Part shown: piece by piece, positions 1 to 10,164 of the stretch | How the letters are laid out: each line of letters begins with the position of its first letter | Position numbering within the stretch: the stretch's first letter is position 1 | NCBI RefSeq assembly: GCF_000876655.1 | Contig: NZ_JYCN01000022.1 | Coordinates: forward strand, 186,001 to 250,000 | Length of the DNA: 64,000 bases | Source of the DNA: Arthrobacter sp. SPG23 | Lineage (GTDB): Bacteria; Actinomycetota; Actinomycetes; Actinomycetales; Micrococcaceae | Direction: 5' to 3' | Made by a program: the position numbers and the translations under genes | Notes under the pieces: model-generated | What the model saw: the letters and a program-made list of their open reading frames with translations, nothing else | The model's database searches: none | What the model was told of the DNA's origin: nothing

Positions 1-765
1 ACCCGGCTGATCGCAAACACCCCGGCCGAAGCCGCGGAACTCGTGTCGCACTACGACGCCGACTTCGACCACATCGACGTGGCTCCCCCGGGTGTGGACC
101 TGACGGTGTTCACGCCGGCGTTCCGGACCCGCTCGCGGGCACAGCTCGGAGTGCCCGCCGGCAAGTTCCACCTGCTGTTCGCCGGACGGATCCAACGGCT
201 CAAGGGCCCGCAGGTCCTCGTCAAAGCGGCTGCCCTGCTCCGCTCGCGCCGCCCGGACATCGACCTCCAGGTGACCATCCTGGGCGCCCTGAGCGGGGCC
301 AAGGACTTCGACCTGAAGTCGCTGATCAGCGCGGCCGGAATGGACGACGTCGTCACGCACCATCCGCCGGTGAACGCCCCGGCGCTGGCCGGCTGGTTCC
401 GCTCCGCCGACGTCGTGGTGATGCCGTCCTACAGCGAATCCTTCGGCCTGGTGGCGCTGGAAGCCCAGGCATGCGGCACACCCGTGGTGGCAACCAGGGT
501 GGGCGGACTGTCCCGGGCCATTTTCGAGGGCAGGACCGGGCTGCTGGTGGACGGCCACAAGGCCGCAGACTGGGCCGACGTCCTGGAGGCGCTCTACGAC
601 GACCCCGCCACCCGCGGGGACATGGGGAGGGCTGCGGCCCTGCACGCCCAGGGCTTCGGCTGGCAGCGGACCGCCGCGATCACGCTGGAAAGCTACCATG
701 CCGCCGTCGACCAGTACATTGACAGTCACAGAATTCCGGTGGGCCACACGCCTCAAGCCGGGTAG
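1..765 (+). CDS. mshA: MshA-like glycosyltransferase (GT4), 5'-truncated
   Basis: The reading frame is open from base 1, so the window cuts off the N-terminus; about 254 residues remain. They form the C-terminal Rossmann half of a GT-B fold glycosyltransferase. The 'PPGVD' stretch, 'FAGRIQRLKGP' and the EX7E donor-binding motif (ESFGLVALE) followed by 'ACGTPVVATRVGG' match the GT4 family, and the beginning 'RLIANTPAEAAEL' is typical of D-inositol-3-phosphate glycosyltransferase. That enzyme joins GlcNAc from UDP-GlcNAc to inositol-1-phosphate, the first committed step of mycothiol synthesis in the cytoplasm. An inositol-phosphate synthase (ino1) lies 3 kb away, which fits. Another GT4 transferase cannot be excluded because the acceptor domain is missing. 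Confidence 0.85.
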   Translation, partial: TRLIANTPAEAAELVSHYDADFDHIDVAPPGVDLTVFTPAFRTRSRAQLGVPAGKFHLLFAGRIQRLKGPQVLVKAAALLRSRRPDIDLQVTILGALSGAKDFDLKSLISAAGMDDVVTHHPPVNAPALAGWFRSADVVVMPSYSESFGLVALEAQACGTPVVATRVGGLSRAIFEGRTGLLVDGHKAADWADVLEALYDDPATRGDMGRAAALHAQGFGWQRTAAITLESYHAAVDQYIDSHRIPVGHTPQAG

Positions 766-820
766 CGCCGGGCGGGACCCCCGACCGGTTTTCCCTGAAG
801 CCACGAACTGAAGGACAACG

Positions 821-2518
821 ATGTCTGACAACAACGTCATGAGTGACCTGGAAATCGCCCAGCGCGCCACCATGCGGCCCATCGGCGACATCGCCGCCGC
901 GGCAGGCATCAACGCCGACGCCCTGGAACTCTATGGCCGGTACAAGGCCAAGATCGATCCGGCGAAGCTTGTGGCTGCGGAAGGGGCACCGGACCGCCCG
1001 CCGGGCAAGGTGGTGCTCGTCTCGGCGATGTCCCCCACTCCGGCGGGCGAGGGGAAGTCCACTACCACGGTGGGCCTGGCGGATTCCCTGGCCCGGGCGG
1101 GCCGGAAGGTGATGATTGCGCTGCGCGAGCCGTCCCTGGGCCCCGTCCTGGGCATGAAAGGCGGGGCCACCGGAGGGGGCTACTCCCAGGTGCTGCCCAT
1201 GGAGGAAATCAACCTGCACTTCACCGGCGACTTCCACGCCATCACCTCGGCGAACAACGCACTCATGGCCCTGGTGGACAACCATATTTTCCAGGGCAAC
1301 GAACTCAACATCGATCCCCGCAGGATGACGTTCAAGCGGGTCCTGGACATGAACGACCGCTCGCTCCGCGAAGTGGTGATCGGCCTCGGCGGACCTGCCC
1401 AGGGCGTCCCCCGGCAGGACGGCTTCGACATCACGGTGGCCTCGGAGATCATGGCCGTGTTCTGCCTGGCCACGGACATAGCCGATCTGCGCGCCCGGCT
1501 GGGCCGCATCACCTTCGGCTACACCTATGACCGCGAACCCGTCACGGTGGCGGACCTCGGCGTCCAGGGCGCACTGACCATGCTGCTCAGGGATGCGATC
1601 AAGCCCAACCTCGTGCAGACCATCGCCGGCACCCCAGCCCTGGTGCACGGCGGCCCGTTTGCCAACATCGCGCACGGCTGCAACTCGCTGATCGCCACCC
1701 AGACCGCCCGCCGGCTCGCGGACATCGTGGTCACCGAGGCCGGCTTCGGCGCCGATCTGGGGGCCGAAAAGTTCATGGACATCAAGGCGAGGGTGGCAGA
1801 CGTGGCGCCGTCCGCCGTCGTACTGGTGGCCACGGTGCGGGCGCTGAAGATGCACGGCGGCGTGGCCAAGGACCGGCTGAAGGAACCCAGCGTGGAGGCG
1901 CTGGCATCCGGAACCGCCAACCTCAGGCGGCACATCCTCAATGTGGAAAAGTTCGGGATCACTCCCGTGGTGGCGGTCAACAAATTCGCCACGGATACTC
2001 AGGAAGAGCTGGACTGGCTGCTGGAATGGTGCGCCGGCGAAGGGGTGCAGGCGGCCGTGGCCGACGTATGGGGCAGGGGCGGCGGCGGGGACGGGGGTGA
2101 CGATCTCGCGGCCAAAGTGCTCGCAGCGCTCGAGGCACCGCACCGCTTCCGGCACCTGTATCCGCTGGAGTTGTCTGTGGAGGACAAGATCCGCACCATC
2201 GTGCAGGAAATGTACGGGGCCGACGGCGTGGACTTCTCCGTTCCCGCGCTCAAGCGCCTTGCCGAAATCGAGAAGAACGGCTGGGCAGGCATGCCCGTGT
2301 GCATGGCCAAGACGCAGTATTCCTTCAGCGATGACGCCACCCGCCTGGGTGCGCCGAAAGGCTTCACGGTCCACGTACGGGACCTCATCCCCAAGACCGG
2401 CGCCGGCTTCATCGTGGCGCTGACCGGAGCGGTGATGACGATGCCGGGCCTGCCCAAGGTCCCGGCAGCCCTGCGGATGGACGTGGACGACACCGGCAAG
2501 CCAGTCGGCCTCTTCTAG
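821..2518 (+). CDS. fhs: Formate--tetrahydrofolate ligase
   Basis: Full-length protein of 565 residues. It joins formate to tetrahydrofolate with ATP to give 10-formyl-THF for purine synthesis and one-carbon flow in the cytosol. Visible family features are the N-terminal '[12 protein letters not shown]' region, the P-loop-like segment TPAGEGKST at about residues 73-81, the '[19 protein letters not shown]' block at about 99-117 and '[11 protein letters not shown]'. The length equals the usual 550-570 residues. The ATG follows an AAGGAC ribosome site by a few bases. It starts 55 bases after mshA on the same strand but looks functionally separate. Confidence 0.97.
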   Translation: MSDNNVMSDLEIAQRATMRPIGDIAAAAGINADALELYGRYKAKIDPAKLVAAEGAPDRPPGKVVLVSAMSPTPAGEGKSTTTVGLADSLARAGRKVMIALREPSLGPVLGMKGGATGGGYSQVLPMEEINLHFTGDFHAITSANNALMALVDNHIFQGNELNIDPRRMTFKRVLDMNDRSLREVVIGLGGPAQGVPRQDGFDITVASEIMAVFCLATDIADLRARLGRITFGYTYDREPVTVADLGVQGALTMLLRDAIKPNLVQTIAGTPALVHGGPFANIAHGCNSLIATQTARRLADIVVTEAGFGADLGAEKFMDIKARVADVAPSAVVLVATVRALKMHGGVAKDRLKEPSVEALASGTANLRRHILNVEKFGITPVVAVNKFATDTQEELDWLLEWCAGEGVQAAVADVWGRGGGGDGGDDLAAKVLAALEAPHRFRHLYPLELSVEDKIRTIVQEMYGADGVDFSVPALKRLAEIEKNGWAGMPVCMAKTQYSFSDDATRLGAPKGFTVHVRDLIPKTGAGFIVALTGAVMTMPGLPKVPAALRMDVDDTGKPVGLF

Positions 2519-2636
2519 ACGCTCTCTTCCGTTGAGCTATCACTTGTGGCTGCCATTCCGGCCTGTTGGGGACTGAGAGTGAAAGCGAAACGGGAGGTGT
2601 GGATAACTTCTGCGGCCCCCGGGGATTCGGGCAACA

Positions 2637-3563
2637 ATGGGGCGCATGCGACCTCCCGCGCCACTCCCGGCCCACTTGTCCGCCGCCCCGTTCACGGTCC
2701 ACGAAGCGCGGGCCGCCAGCCTCAGCGCCGCCCGGCTCCGTTCATCCGACCTCGCAACGGCGGGGCGACTGCTCTACCTGCCAACCGGCTGGGAATTTGA
2801 ACTGCGCGGCCTGGCACGGGCGCTCTCGGCGGCGACTCCGGGCGCGTGGATATCCCATTTGACGGCCGCAACGCTGCTTGGACTATGGCTACCACCCTGG
2901 TACCGCGGCTGCCGCGAACTGCATTTGAGTAAACCGAAAGCGCTTCCGCCGGTGCGGCGCGCGGGCGTGGTCGGGCATACAGTCCTGGCTTTTGAGGACG
3001 AAGTGATGGTGATGGACGGCATCCGCATCTCAACTCCCGCACGAACCTGGCTTGACCTTGCCAGGCCGCTGCCCCTTGAAGACCTCGTGGCCGTGGGTGA
3101 TCAGCTGGTCAGACGGCCGCGCCCGGAGCTCGAGGGCCGAAGGGAGCCGTGGGCAACGCTTCCGCAATTGCACGCAATGATGGCGCGTCACCCGAAGCTC
3201 AAAGGCATCGTGAAGGCGCGCAAGGCTGCGGAACTGATTCGACCGGGGGCCGACTCCGCGCCTGAGACGCTTCTGCGACTGGCATTGACCGCCATCGGCC
3301 TGCCGGAGCCGGAGTTGCAGGTGCAGATAATCCCGCAGGATCCATATTCACCCGCCGCCGACCTCGGCTATCGCAAACAGCGGGTGGCAATTCAGTACGA
3401 CGGCGGCCACCACCTCTCGCGCGAACAGCAGACCCGCGACAATCGCCGAGACGAAGCGTTCAACTCGGCGGGCTGGCGGTATTTCAAGTTCAACGCGAAC
3501 GATCTCGCAGACGATTTCCGAAGGGCGGCGTGCAAGGTTCGGCTCGCGCTCCAGGGGCGTTGA
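2637..3563 (+). CDS. DUF559-type protein with AbiEi-like N-terminus
   Basis: Protein of about 308 residues; an ATG nine bases downstream (2646) is an equally good start. The N-terminal half ('FTVHEARAASLSAARLRSSDL' then 'ISHLTAATLLGLWLP') resembles the winged-helix/AbiEi antitoxin-like region found in many actinobacterial proteins. The C-terminal 100 residues carry a Vsr/DUF559 endonuclease-like fold signature: 'SAPETLLRLAL', then 'ADLGYRKQRVAIQYDGGHH' and a final 'GWRYFKFNANDL'. Such proteins are common in Arthrobacter genomes, and their role is not established. A nuclease activity is only inferred from the fold; the usual E in the 'VEVDG' position is Q here (IQYDG). It stands alone between fhs and the convergent ino1. 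Confidence 0.8.
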   Translation: MGRMRPPAPLPAHLSAAPFTVHEARAASLSAARLRSSDLATAGRLLYLPTGWEFELRGLARALSAATPGAWISHLTAATLLGLWLPPWYRGCRELHLSKPKALPPVRRAGVVGHTVLAFEDEVMVMDGIRISTPARTWLDLARPLPLEDLVAVGDQLVRRPRPELEGRREPWATLPQLHAMMARHPKLKGIVKARKAAELIRPGADSAPETLLRLALTAIGLPEPELQVQIIPQDPYSPAADLGYRKQRVAIQYDGGHHLSREQQTRDNRRDEAFNSAGWRYFKFNANDLADDFRRAACKVRLALQGR

Positions 3564-3566
3564 CCA

Positions 3567-3633
3567 CCGGTTGCCCTATCAGTTAGGGCGGTCAAAACAA
3601 GGGTTTGAGCACCGTAAGTGATAGGGCAACCGG
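3567..3633. repeat. 67-nt imperfect palindrome between convergent genes
   Basis: Perfect 15-base arms lie at 3567-3581 and 3619-3633 (ccggttgccctatca and its complement). The intervening 37 bases also pair partly, with a small inner stem tcaaa/tttga. It sits exactly between the stop of the DUF559 gene and the stop of convergent ino1. It may be a bidirectional terminator without a T-tract or a REP/MITE-like element. No second copy was found in this window. Confidence 0.7.
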
Positions 3634-3647
3634 GGTTAAGGAGTCGC

Positions 3648-4733
3648 TTAGCGCTCCAGGTCTCCGCGGATGAAGGCCTCAACCTTTTCACGGGCGAGGT
3701 CGTCGTTGAACTGCTCCGGCGGGGACTTCATGAAGTAGCTCGAGGCGGAGAGCAGCGGGCCGCCGATGCCGCGGTCCAGGCCGATCTTGGCGGCACGGAT
3801 GGCGTCGATGATCACGCCGGCGGAGTTGGGCGAGTCCCACACTTCGAGCTTGTACTCCAAAGAAACCGGGGCGTCGCCGAAGTTGCGTCCTTCGAGGCGG
3901 ACGAAGGCCCACTTGCGGTCGTCCAGCCACTGAACGTAGTCGGACGGGCCGATGTGCACGTCCTTGGCGGCCAGTTCGGCTTCGACGTTGGAGGTGACGG
4001 CCTGGGTCTTGGAGATCTTCTTGGATTCCAGGCGGTCGCGCTCCAGCATGTTCTTGAAGTCCATGTTGCCGCCGACGTTGAGCTGGTAGGTGCGGTCCAG
4101 CGTGACGCCGCGGTCTTCGAAGAGCTTGGCCATGACGCGGTGCGTGATGGTGGCACCGATCTGGCTCTTGATGTCGTCGCCCACGATCGGGACACCGGCG
4201 GCGGTGAACTTGTCCGCCCACTCCTTGGTCCCGGCGATGAACACCGGCAGGGCGTTGACGAACGCGACTCCGGCGTCGATTGCGGCCTGTGCGTAGAATT
4301 CGGCGGCTTCCTGCGAGCCAACGGGCAGGTAGCAGACCATGACGTCAACCTTGGCGTCCTTCAGGGCCTGGACAACATCGACCGGCTCTTCCGGGGACTG
4401 CTCGATGGTCTCGAGGTAGTACTTCCCGAGGCCGTCCAGGGTGGGGCCGCGCTGGACGGTCACACCGGTGGGCGGAACGTCGGAGATCTTGATGGTGTTG
4501 TTTTCGCTGGCCAGGATGGCGTCGGCCAGGTCAACGCCGACCTTCTTGCCGTCAACATCGAAGGCTGCAACGAAGTGAACATCGTTGACGTGGTACTTAC
4601 CGAACTCCACGTGCATCAGACCGGGGATCGTGGCCTTGGGGTTGGCATCCCGGTAGTAGTGGACACCCTGGACCAGGGAAGCGGCGCAGTTACCCACACC
4701 GACGATGGCGACACGAATCGGATTTGAAGACAC
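3648..4733 (-). CDS. ino1: Inositol-3-phosphate synthase
   Basis: Converts glucose 6-phosphate to 1D-myo-inositol 3-phosphate using NAD, feeding mycothiol and phosphatidylinositol. I chose the GTG at 4733 because it is preceded by AAAGGAG at the right spacing and gives the usual N-terminus '[19 protein letters not shown]', with the NAD-binding glycine motif at about residues 10-16. The product is 361 residues, the normal actinobacterial length; the longer open frame to 4838 is not needed. Other family segments seen are '[11 protein letters not shown]', '[13 protein letters not shown]' and '[20 protein letters not shown]'. With mshA at the window edge this gives two mycothiol-route enzymes within 5 kb. 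Confidence 0.97.
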   Translation of the reverse strand: MSSNPIRVAIVGVGNCAASLVQGVHYYRDANPKATIPGLMHVEFGKYHVNDVHFVAAFDVDGKKVGVDLADAILASENNTIKISDVPPTGVTVQRGPTLDGLGKYYLETIEQSPEEPVDVVQALKDAKVDVMVCYLPVGSQEAAEFYAQAAIDAGVAFVNALPVFIAGTKEWADKFTAAGVPIVGDDIKSQIGATITHRVMAKLFEDRGVTLDRTYQLNVGGNMDFKNMLERDRLESKKISKTQAVTSNVEAELAAKDVHIGPSDYVQWLDDRKWAFVRLEGRNFGDAPVSLEYKLEVWDSPNSAGVIIDAIRAAKIGLDRGIGGPLLSASSYFMKSPPEQFNDDLAREKVEAFIRGDLER

Positions 4734-4839
4734 GGAACTCCTTTGAGAACAAACTTCACTGCCCCGCGCGGCTGCACTCTGATGTGCGACGGCGGCTGAT
4801 GGGCACGGCGCCATTGGGCGCCCTTGCATTGTAGCCAAC

Positions 4840-4879
4840 GCCGCCGGGGCCGGAGTTGTTCCCGGTTGGCCCCGGCGGC
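4840..4879 (-). terminator. GC-rich hairpin between the aldo/keto reductase and ino1
   Basis: Perfect 12-base arms (gccgccggggcc at 4840-4851 and its complement at 4868-4879) lie downstream of the aldo/keto reductase stop (4925). There is no T-run, as is common for actinobacterial terminators. Immediately after it, on the minus strand, is TACAAT at 4828-4833, a plausible -10 element for ino1 giving a leader of about 90 bases. Confidence 0.55.
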
Positions 4880-4924
4880 TCTATTACGCCGCTCTGTTAC
4901 GCGGCGGCCACCTTTACGCGCAGG

Positions 4925-5962
<1,038 letters not shown>

Positions 5963-6012
5963 GCCTGCAATCCTGCCAGCTGTGATGCACACAACAGCCA
6001 ACAAATCCGGTG

Positions 6013-6049
6013 TTACGCCGCGGGCTGACACAAACAGCCCGCGGCGTAA
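6013..6049 (-). terminator. Hairpin downstream of treZ
   Basis: Perfect 15-base stem (ttacgccgcgggctg at 6013-6027, complement at 6035-6049) with a 7-base loop, 16 bases past the treZ stop. It has no T-tract. It probably ends the treXYZ transcript before the aldo/keto reductase gene. Confidence 0.65.
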
Positions 6050-6064
6050 GGACAGAGGCTGAAG

Positions 6065-7819
6065 TTAAGCCTTCAGAATGGCAGCACTCCAAGGAGCCAG
6101 CATCAGCGAACCGCCGTCGGGCACTGTGGCCTCGTCGGTGGAGAGCAGCAGCGTGCCGGCGGCGTCCTCGAGCTTGACCGCCTGTTCGGAGAAGTTCAGT
6201 GCCACGTGCACGTCTCCGCGCCGGAACCGCAGCCACCTGTCCTCTTCGCTGTATTCCACCGCAGTGTCCGTGAACCCGAGGCCGGCGAGTTCCGGGGTGG
6301 ATCGGCGGAGCGCCGTGAGGGCCCGGTAGAGGTCCAGGAGCCGCGCGTGGTTACCCTCGGCGGCTTCGGCCCAGTTCAGTTTCGAACGGCTGAAGGTCTC
6401 GGGGTCCTGGGGATCGGGCACGACGGCGGGATCCCACCCCATGCGCTCGAACTCCTTGATGCGCCCTTCCGCCGTCGCCTTGCCCAGCTCCGGCTCGGGG
6501 TGGGAGGTGAAGAACTGCCACGGCGTGGTGGCGCCGTATTCCTCCCCCATGAAGAGCATGGGCGTGAACGGGGACGTCAGCGTGAGGACAGCAGCCAGGG
6601 CCAGCTGCCCGTAGGCCAGCGACTGGGAGAGCCTGTCGCCGGTGGCCCGGTTGCCGATCTGGTCATGGTTCTGGCTGCACACCACCAGGGCGGCGGGGTG
6701 CACCAGCCCGGTGTTGATGGGCCGTCCATGGTGCCGGCCGCGGAAGCTGGAGTAGCTGCCGTCGTGGAAGAAGCCGTCGCGCAGGACCTTGGCCAGGGCG
6801 CCCAGCGAATCGAAGTCGCTGTAGTAGCCCTCCGTCTCGCCGCTGATGTTCACGTGGACGGCGTGGTGGAAGTCGTCGCTCCACTGGCCCTCCAGCCCGT
6901 ACCCGTTGACGTCGCGGGGGTACAGCAGGCGGGGGTTGTTGAGGTCCGACTCAGCGATCATCGTGATCGGCCGGCCTGTTTCCGCGGCCACGGTGTCGCC
7001 CAGGGCGCCGAACTCCTCCAGGAGATGGACCGCGCGCTCGTCCTTGAAGGCATGCACTGCGTCGATCCGCAGGCCGTCGACGTGGTAGTCCCGCAGCCAC
7101 ATGGTCGCGTTGTCCAGGATGTAGCGGCGGACCTCGTCGGATCCGTGCCCGTCCAGGTTGACCGAGTCGCCCCAGGTGTTCCCTTCGCCGGACTTCAGGT
7201 AGGGCCCAAACCGCGGCAGATAGTTCCCGCTGGGACCGAGGTGGTTGTACACCACGTCCTGGATGACGCCCAGGCCTGCGCCGTGGGCTGCGTCCACGAA
7301 GCGCTGGTAGGCTGCGGGGCCGCCGTAGCCCTCATGGACGGTGTACCAGAGCACTCCGTCGTAGCCCCAGTTGTGGGTGCCGTTGAAGCCGTTGACGGGC
7401 AGGAGTTCCACGAAGTCGACGCCGAGGTCCTTGAGGTAGCTCAGCTTTCCGGCGGCGGCTTCCAGGGTGCCCTCGGGAGTGAAGGTGCCGATGTGCAGTT
7501 CATAGATGACGGCGCCCTGCAGCTCCCTGCCCGCCCAGTTTCCGTCCGCCCACTCATGGGCGGAGGGATCAAAGGTGCGGGACAGGGAGTGGACCCCCTC
7601 CGGCTGGCGGCGGGACCGGGGATCCGGCAACGGGGTGGTGTCGCTGCCGGGCAGGTAGCCGTAGTAGACCTCCCCCTCCGCCGGGGCACCGGGCGCCGTC
7701 CACCAGCCCTCACCGCGTTGGCTCATGGGGTATTCAACGCCGTCTGCCAGCAAAGTGATGGCTGTGACGTCCGGAGCCCAGATGTCGAAGCGTCCGCTTC
7801 CGCGTGCGGCGGGCATCAT
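6065..7819 (-). CDS. treZ: Malto-oligosyltrehalose trehalohydrolase
   Basis: GH13 enzyme of 584 residues that cuts the internal bond next to the trehalosyl end of maltooligosyltrehalose and releases free trehalose in the cytoplasm. An N-terminal beta-sandwich ('[17 protein letters not shown]') is followed by the barrel. The catalytic nucleophile is D253 ([10 protein letters not shown]), the acid/base E290 (MIAESDLN), and the third carboxylate region is 'QNHDQIGN' at about 383-390. '[13 protein letters not shown]' is family-diagnostic. The start ATG overlaps the treY stop in an ATGA tetranucleotide, so it is translationally coupled. TreY/TreZ were first characterised from an Arthrobacter strain, which fits the host. 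Confidence 0.97.
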   Translation of the reverse strand: MMPAARGSGRFDIWAPDVTAITLLADGVEYPMSQRGEGWWTAPGAPAEGEVYYGYLPGSDTTPLPDPRSRRQPEGVHSLSRTFDPSAHEWADGNWAGRELQGAVIYELHIGTFTPEGTLEAAAGKLSYLKDLGVDFVELLPVNGFNGTHNWGYDGVLWYTVHEGYGGPAAYQRFVDAAHGAGLGVIQDVVYNHLGPSGNYLPRFGPYLKSGEGNTWGDSVNLDGHGSDEVRRYILDNATMWLRDYHVDGLRIDAVHAFKDERAVHLLEEFGALGDTVAAETGRPITMIAESDLNNPRLLYPRDVNGYGLEGQWSDDFHHAVHVNISGETEGYYSDFDSLGALAKVLRDGFFHDGSYSSFRGRHHGRPINTGLVHPAALVVCSQNHDQIGNRATGDRLSQSLAYGQLALAAVLTLTSPFTPMLFMGEEYGATTPWQFFTSHPEPELGKATAEGRIKEFERMGWDPAVVPDPQDPETFSRSKLNWAEAAEGNHARLLDLYRALTALRRSTPELAGLGFTDTAVEYSEEDRWLRFRRGDVHVALNFSEQAVKLEDAAGTLLLSTDEATVPDGGSLMLAPWSAAILKA

Positions 7820-10164
7820 GCGTGGTTCTCCAATCCATTCGTGGGTACCAGCAGGGCAACGGGGTAGCTGGCCAGGATGTCCGCAACGGACACCGGCCCG
7901 GGCCCGAAGCTGCTACCGGTGAGCTCATCTGTCATGGCCGCCGGCAGCGCCACCGTGGTGTCCTGCCAGCCGCCGGACTGCTCCAGCCGGCGCGGCAGCC
8001 TGGTGGCCAGCGTGAGGGCTCCAGCAGACTCGCCGGCCCCCCTGCTGAACGCCACCAGGTGCGCCGCCGCCGGGCCCGTGGAAGGGATCACCGTGTAGCC
8101 GGTGAAGAGCTCGGGCCGGTCACGCCGGAGCCTGAGCGCCCGCGAGGTCACCAGCAGCTTGGCGGCGTCATCCTGGTACGACGCCGGACGCACGCCGGAG
8201 TCGAGTTCACCCAGCGCGTTCCGCCGCGCGGCAAAGTCCACAGCACGGCGGTTGTCCGGATCCGTCAGCGAACGGTCCCAGAACTCGGTGCCCTGGTACA
8301 CATCCGGAACGCCCGGCATGGTCAGCTGCACCAGTTTGGCGGACAGCGCGTTTGCCGCGCCGTACGGTTCCAGGAGCGCCACGAAGGCCTCCAGTTCCGC
8401 ACGGACCTCCGGGTCGTCGAACGCGGAGTCGACGGCGGCAGCCAGCTTCTGTTCGAACGCTTCGTTGGGGTCCAGCCAGTCGGTCGAATTTCCGGCCTCG
8501 CGGGCGGCCTTGGTGGCGTACTGCTGGAGCCGCTCCCGGGAGGCAGGCCATGCGCCGGCGATGGCCTGCCACAGAAGGCTTGCCAGCGGACCGTCGGGCA
8601 GCGGTGCAAGTTCCTGCAGTTTGGCCAGGACCTTGTCCCATTCCGCCACGAACTCCGAAATCACGGAGATCCGGGCGCGGGTGTCCTCGCTGCGCTTGGT
8701 GTCATGCGTGCTCAGCGTGGTCATGGACAACGGCAGGTTGGCTTCCCGCCGCGCCATCCGCCGGTGGAACTCGGCCGGGTCGAGGGCGAACTCGGTGGGA
8801 TCGGCGCCCACCTCCGTCAGGGTGCCCAGCCGGGTATAGCGGAAGAAAGCAGTGTCCTCCACGCCCTTGGCCATCACCATGCCGGAGGTCTGCTGGAACC
8901 GCTGTGCCAGCGCCGAGCCGGAATCCAGCAGCAGCGGCTGCAGCACTTCAATGGCCGCAGCGAGGTCCGGGCGGTTCCGGGCCGCGAGGCCGCAGGCTTC
9001 CTTGAGGACGTCCTCGCCATACGGGAGGTAGGTCCGGTACACGGGGAAGGAGGCAATGATCTCGGAGATCGCGTCAGCGGCGTGGCCGCCGTCCACCCCG
9101 GCCCCGTCGAGGTCCGTCCCGGCCGGAACAAGCCGCGCCAGCCTGAGGACCTCGGAGTGCAGGATGCCGTCGGTGATCCGGCGTTTGGTTCCGCGGATCA
9201 TTTCCTCATAGTCTGCGGGTTCTCCGCCGCGGAGCCTGCCGTCGAGCTGGTCCAGGGCTTTCTGCGCCGAGGCGTCGACGAAGAGGCGGTCCACGTCCGC
9301 CAGCGCGTCGTAGCCGGTGGTCCCTTCGCAATCGAAGGAAGCGGGCAGCTCCTCCCCCGGCTCCAGGATCTTCTCGATCAGCAGGTAGCTGCCGCCGGTC
9401 ACTTCGCGGAGCCGCCGGAGGTAGCCCTCCGGGTCGGCCAGCCCGTCCGGGTGGTCGATCCGGAGCCCGTCCGCCAGCCCCTCGCGGAACCAGCGGACCA
9501 CTTCGGCATGGGCTTCGTCGAACACCCGGGGGACTTCCACCCGGACGCCCGCCAGCGTATTCACGGCGAAGAAGCGGCGGTAGTTGAGGTCCGTGTCCGC
9601 GCGGCGCCAGCCCACCAGTTCGTAGTTCTGGCGGGCGTGGACGTCACGGGGGTCATCCCCCTCGGTGAAGCTTCCTTCGGCCAGCGGGAACCGGTGGTCG
9701 TAATAGCGGAGTTCGCCGTCGCGGATTTCCAGCTTGTCCAGGTCGTCGTCGCTCCCCAGCACGGGCAGCCGGACGCGTCCGCCGCCGAAGTCCCAGTCGA
9801 CGTCGAACGCTTCTGCGTAAGGGGACTTCCGGCCTTCCTTCAGCAACGACCACCACCAGGGATTCTGGTACGGCGACGCCACGCCGACATGGTTGGGCAC
9901 AATGTCCACGAGGACGCCCATGCCGGCGGCGCGGGCCGCGCGGGACACCGCTTCGAGGCCCTCGGGGCCGCCGCGGTCCGGGTCCACCGTGGAGGGGTCC
10001 GTGACATCGTAGCCGTGGTCCGACCCCTTTTCCGCCGTCAGGATCGGGGACAGGTAGATCCAGTCCACGCCCAGCGACTTCAGGTAGGGGACCTCGGCGG
10101 CGGCGTCCTGCAGCGTGAAGGACGGGCGGATCTGCAGACGGTACGTGGAGACCGGCGTCCTCAT
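7816..10164 (-). CDS. treY: Malto-oligosyltrehalose synthase
   Basis: GH13 intramolecular transglucosylase of 782 residues. It turns the reducing-end alpha-1,4 bond of maltodextrin into an alpha,alpha-1,1 bond. The N-terminus '[15 protein letters not shown]' and '[16 protein letters not shown]' are diagnostic for TreY. 'VDIVPNHVG' lies at about 86-94, the catalytic nucleophile is D237 ([10 protein letters not shown]) and the acid/base is E264 (LLIEKIL). Its start overlaps the treX stop by 4 bases and its stop overlaps the treZ start by 4 bases, so the three proteins are probably made in fixed proportion. Confidence 0.97.
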   Translation of the reverse strand: MRTPVSTYRLQIRPSFTLQDAAAEVPYLKSLGVDWIYLSPILTAEKGSDHGYDVTDPSTVDPDRGGPEGLEAVSRAARAAGMGVLVDIVPNHVGVASPYQNPWWWSLLKEGRKSPYAEAFDVDWDFGGGRVRLPVLGSDDDLDKLEIRDGELRYYDHRFPLAEGSFTEGDDPRDVHARQNYELVGWRRADTDLNYRRFFAVNTLAGVRVEVPRVFDEAHAEVVRWFREGLADGLRIDHPDGLADPEGYLRRLREVTGGSYLLIEKILEPGEELPASFDCEGTTGYDALADVDRLFVDASAQKALDQLDGRLRGGEPADYEEMIRGTKRRITDGILHSEVLRLARLVPAGTDLDGAGVDGGHAADAISEIIASFPVYRTYLPYGEDVLKEACGLAARNRPDLAAAIEVLQPLLLDSGSALAQRFQQTSGMVMAKGVEDTAFFRYTRLGTLTEVGADPTEFALDPAEFHRRMARREANLPLSMTTLSTHDTKRSEDTRARISVISEFVAEWDKVLAKLQELAPLPDGPLASLLWQAIAGAWPASRERLQQYATKAAREAGNSTDWLDPNEAFEQKLAAAVDSAFDDPEVRAELEAFVALLEPYGAANALSAKLVQLTMPGVPDVYQGTEFWDRSLTDPDNRRAVDFAARRNALGELDSGVRPASYQDDAAKLLVTSRALRLRRDRPELFTGYTVIPSTGPAAAHLVAFSRGAGESAGALTLATRLPRRLEQSGGWQDTTVALPAAMTDELTGSSFGPGPVSVADILASYPVALLVPTNGLENHA

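Noticed and set aside
680-2374. Long open frame opposite fhs
   Set aside because: It is a high-GC antisense shadow; the plus-strand frame encodes an unmistakable formate--THF ligase.
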